From contig MEHQ01000692.1 in assembly GCA_008828725.1 (NCBI GenBank), positions 1 through 64,000 of the forward strand: a stretch of DNA of 64,000 nt. The letters run 5' to 3'. The notes beneath the pieces are model-generated. The model worked only from the letters and a program-made list of their open reading frames with translations. It was not told where the DNA came from and did not search any database. The translations under genes were made by a program, and so were the position numbers. Shown in pieces: positions 45,801 through 57,800 of the stretch; positions within the stretch are counted from its first letter, which is position 1, and the number at the start of each line of letters is the position of its first letter. The stretch is from Saccharina japonica (Eukaryota > Sar > Phaeophyceae > Laminariales > Laminariaceae).

Positions 45801-48717
45801 TACGATCACCAAGGAAATAAAAAAGCGAAGGGTGCCATAGTTATGAAAAGTCCGTGTGCATGTGCGTGTGCGTGTTTCTTTTTCCTGTTTTCTTTTCTTT
45901 TTTTCTTTTTCATGTTTTTGTATGTGTTTTGAGAACGGGGGGAGGGTTGGGGGCGGGGGGGATCACGGGGCGGATGGATGTATGGATGAATGGGCGCCGC
46001 TGGAGGTGTTGTGATGTCAGCGTTTGGGGGGGGGAGGGGTAGAGGAGCTGCTCGGCTGATGGCTGTCGGGTGTGGCGGGTTGGATTGTGTTGGCTAGACC
46101 CATCTGAGCTTGCATCGCTCGGACCGCTCATATTTCGTTACGCGAGAGAGTCGTTTGCGATAAAACACTCGGGGCGAATTTTAAGGTTCTTATGGCACCT
46201 TCAAGCGTTTTTTTTCTTGTGTGTTTTTTTGGTTTTTTGGAGGTCTGTCTTCAGTTTTGTGTGAAAACGGACCTCCTTCCCCTCCCCACCCCCCACCCCC
46301 ATGCGAGCATGCTCTCCTCTCGCGCTCCCGGCGGGTGGTATTGGGATTTGAAGGTGTCGCTGTTGGAGGTGTTCTAGAGGGTTTGTCGGCATCGTCGAGA
46401 AGTTTGTGTTTTTCCTCTAGCTGGCAAGTGAGCGGAGCCTGTGGATGGCTGGCTTTTGAGTAGGCGGTTACTGCTGCGGTGGCAGCTCGTCTTGCGTGGT
46501 TTTTGATGGTTGGAGCGGGTTGTCCCAGACACAAGCAGCACAGTACAACAGCAAGTGTTTTTTTGTTTTGTTTTGATTTTATTCGTTTTGTTTCGTTTTT
46601 TGTTTTTTCTTCCGTGTTTTTTTTTTACAAATGTGTGCGGGCAGAACCGCCGTGCGGCGTGCCTCCGCAACCATACACCGTAGTAGTAGCAGTGCGTCGT
46701 GGCGGTGGAGTTGGGAGTTGAGGGAGGGGGGGGGGGGGTCATTCGGCGTCCCGAATCGGACACGAAAGAGTGGTCTATAGAAGACTTCCCAGGGACTGCT
46801 CTGTCGTGAAACCGTTCGGGCCAACATGCCCACTGACGTTTTATGTTTCGTTTGTATCTCGTTGAGATGGCATGTTTTGCCCTGCTGGCCGATTTATGTC
46901 GTCTTTTTCAAGCCGAGTGTATACGGGGAAAGCTTCCCCTCACGGCATTTTTACCTTCATGTACTTAGTGGCGGAACTGGTAACGGCTGAATCTTGACTC
47001 TCGGTTCCGCTGAAGGGTCTCTAAAATATGTTGCGTGAATTTCGGATCTCTGGGTCCCGTCCCGTCCCCTCCCCCCACCCCCCCCTCGCCCTATTATCCA
47101 CTTTGGCCCCCCTCTTCTCGTCATGGTTTCACCCGTAAAATGCAAAAGTGTGATCAACCTGTTTCCCTTCCCTCTTGGTACGTAGCCGGCGCTTGACTGT
47201 GTGGTGTAGGCGAGGTAACCGGTCGGCATCTCCCAGCGGCTTTTGTTTTGCGGTGTCGGTCGGTTGCTGTTTGCGGTCGGTCGCTCCCATCAATCATCTC
47301 ACAGCGTTTTTTTTTTGTCGCTCCCTGGGAGGGGGTGTACTTCATTTTCATGCATGGCCGTAGTCGTATGACCATAGACCCTCGCATCCCTACAATGCCG
47401 GGACGGAGCACGTCGGGTTTTCACCGACCAGGCAGACATTGCTAGCACCAAGCGCGAAGCACCGTGAGGTGTTGGGCGAGTCGCATGAAGGGTGAGCTGC
47501 ATCCTACTAAGAACCGCTTGTCAGGCGGACTTGCACATGGATGACAGCTTCAATGAGTGGGGGGGGGGGGAATAGCGGGATGTGCAAAAGTCTAAAAAGG
47601 TTTCCACATTTCTCGTTCGTTGCGTACGGTGTGTCTTGTTCCCCGATTGATTATGTTTTTGGTTTTTATTTTCATTTGTTACCCGCGCTGAGTTAACACT
47701 GATCTAGCAGTTTTATGCCGGGCAGTTATATAGGAGCGGGGCTTCGGTGACTGCCGTGTGAGCTGTGGTTCTCATGGGCTAAAATCAGAGTGGTGGTTTT
47801 TCGTTTTTTAGGGGCGGCGGGGGGAAGAGAGGCGTGCGATAGTTCCGCATCGATCACCATCTTCAATGTTGACGAGCAGCCGGCACCAAACAACCCCCCC
47901 CCCCCCGCTCCCCCTCCCTCCCTGCTTTGCCGCGCCATATGTGGCGATGTTTTGGCTCTGTTTGTAAAGAGCCCTGCACAGGCCGTTCGTCCACAGTCTA
48001 TCTATGGTGGGGAGCTTAACCCCTTAAGAACTGGTTCAACGAATTTGGGGACAAACTACTTGGAATTAGTGTGGGACTTTTTTCAGTTCTGAATGGGTTA
48101 ATGGGCATGATGATATTTCCCGCGCCGTGAAGAATGGAATTGGTTCGAGGAAAACTCCCCTGGGGGGGGGGGGGGGGTACTCATTTGTTGCTTGCCTTAG
48201 TCATTTGACCATTGACCACGCATCCCTTTCGAGACGGAGCACCGGGGGGGGGGGGGCTATGACNGGGGGATAAGGAAGAGGAGGAACACGAGGAAGCACA
48301 CAACTCGGATGGAACGACTCTCGTATTTTGTCTCAGCAGGAGTGCTTGACCAAACCAAAAACAAATCATTTTTTTTTTGCTTTTGGAAAACAAAAAAAAT
48401 CACGCCTTCGATGGATTCGATAAAAAAAAAATCGGTCCCCGGTAATACTGGAACGTTTTTTTCGTGGTGATATGTAGGCGTACCTTCGAAGGGGCTCGTC
48501 GTCGCTGGCGAGCTGCGCCACCAAAACTCGGGCTCCGCCCTCCCTAAGGATGGCCGGCTGGGCGGGAGGGAACGCGCAAAGCGTGTCCAGGATTCGAACC
48601 GCCGACCTTTGATGGCGGCGGGGGGGGAGCGAGAGACAGACAAACGATACGTAGTAGTAGCGGCGGCGGCGGCGGCGGCGGCGGCGGTGGCAGCAGCAGG
48701 AGCAGCAGCAGCAGCAT

Positions 48718-48762
<45 letters not shown>

Positions 48763-48774
48763 CAGCAGCAGCAC

Positions 48775-48808
<34 letters not shown>

Positions 48809-51800
48809 AGCAGCAGCAGCAGCACTAGGTTGTTCAGATCAAGCGTGGTCGGTGCGGCTACGTATGTACGGTATTTAGTTATTACAGAGAGGACCTACCT
48901 GTAGAAAATAGGTCCAAATCTTGTTTGTAAAAAAACAGGTAATTATCTGGTTTTTTTTTGTGCGTATGCACAGTACACGACAGATGTTAAGATCGAATCT
49001 GATAATTAAGAATTTGAGTCTGAGAGTTTCGGTGGGAAAAAGTAAGAATGCGACCTCTCTTTGTACTGAAAATAACGTAGTAGAGGAACACAACCCAGTC
49101 TTAAACACAAGAATGAATTCCAGTCCGGCCAAATCTAGTAAGAAATTGTTAACATCTTGTCGCGTACTGTACCGGAGGTCCCTCTATATTTGTTCTTCCC
49201 CTTTTGCTAAATGAAGTAATCCACACTACGTACCTCAAGCAGTTAATTATAGAGTTTTATCCTATAATATACGATAAAGGTGCACCATGTGTTTTTGCCT
49301 TCTAAGGGTGGTTACTTGAAGAGCTCCACACCTCACCCCAGTCTGATCATTAAGGGAGGGAGGAAAGTAAAAGTGCTATCATATCCGATTGAAAATTTCA
49401 TGGGCGAAGCAAACAAGGAACAATATTGCAACAAAATAATGACAATAATGACGATAATGACAATAATGGGTTAAGGAGCTCGATCATTTCAGAAATTATT
49501 TCAGCCAAAAAGTGCTATCTCTATCGTAGCACGCATCCCTTTCGCTAAATATACTATGCCCCCCCCCGGAATAGCAAACGCGCCTGGAGCGGTGGGACGG
49601 TCGCTAGCCGGGCCCTTCGGTAAACGTCTCGCTTTTAGCCACCACCACCACCAACACCAACCATGATTTCGCGAGCACCGGGATCGTCCCCCCTCGGAAG
49701 CAACTTTAAGGTTTCCACCTCCACTCTTCGAGAAGACGCATACACTGACTGTATTCTGTCTCCCTACCGTGGATCATTGAATGTGAGTATTGGATTGGAT
49801 GAGGCCTCCTGCGTCGGCCCCGTGGTCCCGCCCATACTTCATTGTTGCGTTGCCCCGTCTCTGCAGGTGACCGCTGGACAGGTGCAGAGTTGTCTCACCC
49901 AAACTTCCTTAACGTTGGATCAAGTATTTTCAGCACAAGGCGCGGGAATATTCTTGAACTCAGGCGACAGTGGCACCTGGTGTCGTCGTGATGGTAGCTC
50001 TGGCGGCGTGCACTTCCCCACTAGAGGCCGCGCAGATATATATATATATATATATATATGCAGATATATGTGACGGTGAGGGTTAGACGTATCTATCGTA
50101 GATCTCAGAACACGTACGCATGGACGGAGACATCACAAAGTCAAGCACCAAAGATCCGGCCAGACCGGATCTGAGGGCGTTAGAGGTCCGCTAAGCGTAG
50201 ACCTCTCCCCTCAAGCTGGCTCGATGCTCCTCCATCCTTAATGCCCGATTGGGGTGAGGCTCGGTGAGTCCCCCACGGTGCCAGAATTATAATAGACCGC
50301 CGTGCTCGCACGGCGTAGCATCTCCTTGCTAATCATAAGAAAGAACTGTGCTCGGTTATGTCGACCGTAACGACGGCTACAAGGGACCATCGCTCCGGGA
50401 CCTCTCCAAGGCGACTTCTACGCGGCAGCGACGACGACGGCGGAGCCTAGTAATTACATTGGTGACCACCGTGGGATTCGAACCCACGAGTACGAATACA
50501 TATATATACATAATATATATATATATACATATACTTCGTATAGTTCTACCTTTCCACCTCCCCTCTTCGAGAAGACGCATATACTGACTGTAGGTTGCAA
50601 GATCAACTTTTTTAATCTGCCCTTTGGAACTTTTTTAAATACATACGAGTATAGAACATGAAAAAGGGGGGGGGATATCGCTCATCTTGCTCGAGACGTG
50701 TTGAGTGCTTAATAACCCCCACGGTGGGGGGCGGGTTGGGCTATATAGGGTAGGAGAGAGGCGAAGGAAATAATCACTGCCAGAGCGTGACATCTGCTCT
50801 TTGGAACGATCTACAGGTCGCCCCGATGGTCTATTAATAGTGGTACCCTCGAACGCTTCTAAGAGTCGATTTCCGGAGTTCAAGCCCCACGCTTGGGTCG
50901 GACTTTTGAGTTTATTTCGCAAAAACAAAAAAAAACGGAATAAACTGCTGAGAGCGCCTATTGATAGTAGCTTGGGTAGGCACAATTCGATGAGAGTCGA
51001 CGAGGGAAGAAAGGGCTGAACTATTTTCTCGCGATAAAAATGCAAGGCAAGAGCCGTACGTTGTGGGGGGGGGAGGGAGAGGAGCCTACTTTGTGACCCC
51101 GGATCTGAGTTACGACCAGGAAGGAGAGAGAAAGGAAGGGCGAAGATAATAAATGGGGTGGAAAAATAATTATAAAAATATTTATTAGAGGTAACCAAAA
51201 GTGGGAATCGGTCATCTTGCTCGAGACGTGTTCAGTGTTTAATAACCCCCACGGCCGGAGCGGTTTGGGCTTCGTAGGTCAGGAGAAAGGTGAAGGTCGA
51301 ACTCACTGCCTGAGCGTGACATCTGCCCTTTGGAACGATCTATACACGACTATAGATCATAAAAAAAAGCGGGGAATATTCGACCATCTTGCGCGAGACA
51401 TGTTACGTGTTTAATAACCCCCGCGGCGGGGGGCGGCGGGGGGCGGGTTGGGCTAGGTTAGGAGACGGGTGAAGGAAGAACTCACTGCCTGAGCGTCACC
51501 TCGTCCGAGGCAGTGAGGGCTAGGACGTTCGTCAGGCCTCCGGGCGCCTCGAGAAAGCGGCTCTTTATGTCGTCCCGCCGCAGCATGCGCCGCAAGCACC
51601 ACGAAGCGTCCTGCCAAAAGCGCGAGAACATCATACGAACACATATATATATATATTACGTCGAGACCATACTAAACCGGACCAAACAGTGTTAGTCAGA
51701 AACAGGTAAATATAGTAGTGTGCCGTAGGGCCTCTATTAGGACCGAATCTTGTGTACTAAAATAGGTATATGTATAGTTTGTTTTGGGTGTACCGAAGGT

Positions 51801-54800
51801 GCTATTTGCTATTTTCCACCGTAATGGATATATAATACATTCCACGTTTTTTTCTCAATCGGTTTGGTTTACCGCGCTTGATTTTCATTGTTTTTTTTTT
51901 TAAATCGGTTGGTGGTTGTCGTCGCGTGTGTATGCCGACGTTTGTTTTTTTTATCCCGGACAAGCAAACAAGCAAGCGAGCACCTCGAAGCATCATCCGG
52001 CAATCTCGCGTTATTATTTCGAGCGGGTTTAAGGTTATTTTTGCGTGCTTGTTTTGGTCTATCGTCGGCTGACTCCCCACCCCTCCCCTATTCTGCAAGT
52101 CCGCCTCACCAGCGGTTCTTAGTAGGATGCAGCTCACCCTTCACGCGACTCGCCCTATACCTCACGGCGCTTCGCGCTTGGTGCAAGCAATGTCTGCCTG
52201 GTTGGTGAAAACCCAACGTGCTCCGTCCCGGCATTGTAGGGGTGCGAGGGTCTATTATGGCCATACGACTACGGCCGTGCACCCGACATGAGTACACCCC
52301 CCCCCCCGCCCCCGCAAGGCAGCCTTATAGCCAGCGTGTAACTGATTTTTCGATTGCTGGTGCTGTTTGGTGTGAAGGTGGCGGGGTCAGTCTGCTGGTG
52401 CGCCTGTCGGAGGCGTTTTTTTTATCCCATACACGACGCGTGCTACTACGATAGAGGTGTACGAGGGTATACCTTTTTTTAGGCTGAAACGTGTTTTGAA
52501 TGACCTATTAAGGACTCCTTAACCACCGAAATTGTCGGAATTTCGTTATTAGTGTGATGCAAATATGGACTCATCCCACGGTAGGGGCGTAGCAAATTTT
52601 TCTGAGCTCTTCATCACATGAGGAGCTCAACATCTCACCCGAAACATGACCTCGGAGACATTCGTTCGCGCAACCCCACCAAACCTTCCAATGCGGTATC
52701 ATAGTCCAAAACAAAAACGTACCAGCTAGTAAAACAATAATAGCATCCGGTGGTTACTCGCGTGAGGAGCTCAGCCGGTCAGAAAGCATTGAGCCAAAAA
52801 AGTGGTACCCCTACCGTGGGATTGCTCTAATGTCTCGTTGTAGACTTCCTGGGCCATCGGAACTTGTTCACCGTGCAGCACTTTTATTCTCTTCAAAAAA
52901 TCTACCTGCGGGCGGGGAGGTACATATTTCCTCAAGCGACCATCCTTCTGAGGCAAAAATGGATGGTCACACTAGATGCGAGCGAGCTCCAAGAAGCGTC
53001 TTGCAAAAACGATTTATCGGTAGTTGCGCATGCACGTGTATGTGCTTTCATTGGCTACGTGTCGGGGTGTGGAGCCAGAGTCAGTTTGTTGGTTCGTCTG
53101 CCGGCGCTTGCTGTCTCAAGAAAACACTCACAACGAAGCATCTTGCGCGAGTCCTGTACTGACAACGTTTGTTTTGTCGATTGGTGGGACCTGGCGAGAG
53201 GAGGGTGGGCCTCATGGTGCATCGGCTGACTGTACCCTAGACAGGCAGGCGGGCAGTCCATTGAGGTGTTGGGTTTTTTAGGCGTGGGCTTGGTGGGGCG
53301 TGGGTTTGTACTGTGCATAGCCGGCGTGTTTTATTCTAGGTTATCGGTGCGCCCATTAACCAAGAGGGACAGTTACTGCTGATCATGGTGCTGCAGGCGG
53401 TATCAAGTGAAAGGAGGGAAGGGAGGAAGGAAGGAAGGAAGGCAGGAAGGAAGTTTTTTTCCCCCGGTCTTCGTATGTGCTTTGGTTATGTTATACTCGG
53501 TGGCAGTTGCTTCCACACTTTAGTTAACGGTGGTATATATATGCCGCCAAAAACAGTTAGTAGGTACGCGTACGTGCACCCAGCGAGGAGGAAAGGTATG
53601 TCGAACTTCGATATTTTTAATGTCTCGAAGCTCACAACATTCGATGATACGATACCCAAGACTAACCTGGAGGCAATCGGTGCTGGCCTTGCTCAGCGTC
53701 CGCTTGTGTCGGACCGAGCCCGCTTCTCGCGCAACAAGAGCTAGCACTGCGCCTAGCACGCCGGCTCTATCCAGTACATCTATGTTGTGGTCTTCCGATT
53801 CGTCCATTCGGCCAGAAGGCGGAGGGGAGGGGAGGGGAGGGGAGGGGGGGCGGAACGCGACCGATATATTGAGACATGCATGCGTCCTTTTGTTTTTGAA
53901 ATAGCGTGAATGCAAGTTGTCGCTTTTGTGACCTTGCGTGAGTCATGCTGCGGGTGGTTGTTGTTTTCTTCACATTAAAAACCGTGCCGGTCTCTCTATC
54001 CAGTACCTCCATCTGTCCGTACTAATCCAACACTTGACACGGTCGATTCCCGTGGTCACAGGCTAACTTACCCCAAAAAAGGTATACTGAAATAAAAGTG
54101 GAACCCGAAGGGTCCGCAAAGCGATCAAAGCCAGTCAAAAACAGATAGTCTGGAGCCCTCCGCTCCCCTCTACACGCTATGTGAAGGTAAAAATAAAAAT
54201 GGAAAAGTCAACATCACCAATCGGGGGTACACGCCCCCTGATTCTATCTTGGTGCCCCTATAATGCCGGGGTGTTCCGTGCCGGGTTCACGCCGGGCAGG
54301 CAAACAAATCGAGTCCTCCACCCCGATTATAAACGCAGACATGATACGGGGGAAGGGAACTATGGTCCCGTGTGACTGATGTACCTCCGGCCTGCGAGCA
54401 GTGTAACTGCAAAAGGTCAAAAACAACGAAGGGAAAAAGACAAAGACAAAGACAAAGAGACAAGTCAAAAGTACAAGCAAACACTCAAACGGTACGTAAA
54501 TAGTGTTGCTGGTTCCGAAATAGTTCACGTCCGGCAGATCATCCAGATCATCTAGATCATTCAAATCATCCAGATCACCCAGATCATCCAGATCACCCAG
54601 ATCATCCAGATCATCCGAATCACCCAGGTAAGGATCATACATATCATGCAGATCATTCATATCATTCAGATCATACAGATCATACAGATCATGCAGATCA
54701 TGCAGATCATGCAGATCATGCAGATCATGCAGATCATGCAGACCATCTACTGTAGATAATCTATATAACTCAGATCAGCTAGACCATTCAGATCATCCAG

Positions 54801-57800
54801 ATCCTCTACATCACCCAGATCATGTAGACCATCCATATCATCTAGGTTTATCATATACCAGGTTGATAATATATATCGTCTGGATAATCTAGATCATCTA
54901 TAATAGACAATCTGCACCGTCTAGACCATCTAGATTATCTAGATCATCTACAGTAGATCACCCAGAACATCCAAACCATCTAGATCATCTAGACCATCTA
55001 GATCATAGCCTACCGATTTGATATGATATGCACGGTAAAAATACAGTACAGATCCGACCCAGGAAGCATGCCCTAGATCATGTAGGCTATTTCAGCTCCC
55101 ACCCCAAAACATGAGCTAGCTCATACAGATCATGCAAATTATACAGATCATACATATCATACATATCATACATATCATACATATCATACATATCATACAT
55201 ATCATACAGATCATACATATCTAGATACCGAAGTGGGAATCGATGACCTGTCCCAGCTGACAATACTGCCACAGCCACACGCCCCCCGACCACCACCACC
55301 ACCACCACCACCACCACTACCATCACCACATCATCATGAGTGCCAAAATTGTCCTTACGCCTCCGGACAGAGCGGGTAAACTCTTTTTCGTGCTGCACTC
55401 TAAACAAAAACTTAAAGAAGTAACTATTTATTCCTAGTTAACGTTTTAGCTTGCTACAAGTACGAACGCGGTAGTAGTACCAGTCCATTTCTGTCGATGT
55501 GGGTGTGCGTCAAAAAGTGCAAGGACTGTTACGGGAGAGCATAGTAAACATCATATAATAGGACCAAGTATTGTTAGTAAAAATGGGGAAATTTGTAGAT
55601 TTTTCTGTGTACCGTAGGTTCTATTTACTAGTGTTTACTATGGTCCCCCGTAGCACTGTTTTGTACAGTAGTACAGAGCTTTACAGTAACAGTGCCGGTC
55701 CCTCTATATAATGCCGGTATGCGCTATTATAGCAGCCAATACTACCGGCACTATAGATAGCGCCAGCCGGCACTACTCCGCACACTGCCAGTACTGGTTA
55801 ATCGCATTCTCAGTGTATCAAGCGATTCCACATGCACTATAATGGGCAGCCGGCACTATGCTCAAAGGCACAACCAAGTCGACGAGAAGAGTCGACGAGG
55901 GAAGAAAGTGCTGAAATCTTCTCGAGATAAAAATGCAAGGCACGTACGGTAGTAGTGGGGGAGGGGGGGGAAGAGCCTACTTACGAAGTGACCCCGGATC
56001 TGAGTTACGAGTAAAGAGGGAGATAAAAAAAAGAAGGGCGCAGATAATAAATGGGATGAAAAAAGAAAAAAGAAAAAAAACGAGTTACGTAGGACTAAAG
56101 AGGGAGATACAAAAAAAGAAGAGCGAAGATAAGATATGGGATGGAAAACAAAAACTAAAAACGAGTTACGACTAAAGAAAGAGATACAAAAAAAGAAGAG
56201 CGAAGATAATACATGGGATGAACAGAAGAAAATTAAAAACGGCTCTATATATATATACGTAGAGGGACCACTACTCGTACTGTAGATATTCACCGTTCAT
56301 GCTGAGAGTAGCGAATGCAGACGCGGCATCCCTCCGGGAGGTGTCGAAGTCGGACCAGTACGCCAGTTCCACCATGGCTTGGATTTCTTCCTGACGGAAA
56401 AAATAATACACATGATCGTATCCGCAAAAGTAAAGCGAAAGACGCGAGTTGACGAGGGAGAAGAAAGTGCCGAACCCTTCTCGCGATAGAGATGCAAGGC
56501 GCGTATTGTACCGTAGTGGTGAGGGTGCGTCATTTTCAGTCGTGGCGGGGGGGGGGGGGCGTACTCATTTGTTGCTTGCCTTAGGCATTTGACCATTGAC
56601 CACGCATCCCTTTCGAGACGGAGCACCGTTCCTACTCCTAATAGAGACACCTCCAACACTTGGGCGTTTATTACGTTGTTTCCATATATTACAAAAAACA
56701 CTTTTTGCTAATCTTATCCCCTTCCTGTTTCGCCGCCTGTGGCCACCATCTATCTCCTAAGATAGCGATCGTTTTCTCGCTACTTTTTAGTGTACCAAAC
56801 TGCTCCATGTCACACTCGTCTATTTTTCTCATCTCCTCCTCTAACACATCCCTTTCCTCCTTGTACCTTTCACATTCTCCCAATATATGAATTCTACTCT
56901 CTATGGCTTTGCCACATGGGCACATCTGCGCCTCTACTTCCTCCTCCTCCCGGCTACTGGTATACCTCCTTCTTCTTTTTGGCAGGTCCAGGTCCCCTAC
57001 ACGAAATCGCAGTTTCAGCATTTTTGCGAAGTTTATTGGGCCGTGTAGATACCTTTTCATTCCTATTCCTTCTCTCAACCCCCCGTATATCTCTAAGTGT
57101 TCTTCCCCTTCCACCTTATTTCTTCGCGCTAGCCTTTCCCTTCTTTCTGTCCTTTTTTTTTGCTTCTGCCTTGTATTCGCGGGGAGGGGGGAGAGCCTAC
57201 TATGTGACCCCGGGTCTGAGTTACGATTAGGGAGGGAGCAGGAGGAAGAATGGCGAAGATAATACATCGATCGGATGAAAAAACAAACAAACAAACAACG
57301 TAAGAGTATAATGTGGGGATGAATATCCTAACGCTAAGGCTGACGCTAAGGCTAAGACTGGCGCCAAGACTGACGCTAAGGGTGGTGTTAAGGCTAACGC
57401 TAACGCTAACGCTTACGCTTACGCTTACGCTTACGCTTACGCTTACGCTTACGCTTACGCTTACGCTTACGCTTACTTTCATCCTAACGCTAACGCTAAC
57501 GCTAACAGCTAACGCTGACGCTAACGCTAACACTAACGCTAACGCTAACGCTAACGCTAACGCTAGCGCTACCGCTAACGCTAAGGCTAAGGCTAAGGTT
57601 AAGGCTAAGGCTAAGGCTAAGGCTAACGCTAACGCTAACGCTAACGCTAACGCTAACGCTAACGCTAACGCTAACGCTAACGCTAACGCTAACGCTAACG
57701 CTAACGCTAACGCTAACGCTAACGCTAACGCTAACGCTAACGCTAACGCTAACGCTAACGCTAACGCTAACGCTAACGCTAACGCTAACGCTAACGCTAA

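Noticed and set aside
50455-50490. A tRNA gene on the minus strand (GGTTCGAATCCCACGG)
   Set aside because: The B-box and T-arm are good, but no matching acceptor stem or D-arm was found in the preceding bases.
52771-53229. Frames MPQKDGRLRKYV... (-) and MFTVQHFYSLQ... (+)
   Set aside because: Both overlap a region of decayed duplicated DNA and a MITE end. Neither has acceptor/donor pairs in phase with the ARM gene.
54525-55225. CRISPR-like regular repeats
   Set aside because: Units are 9 bases without unique spacers, in a eukaryotic intron. An ordinary satellite.
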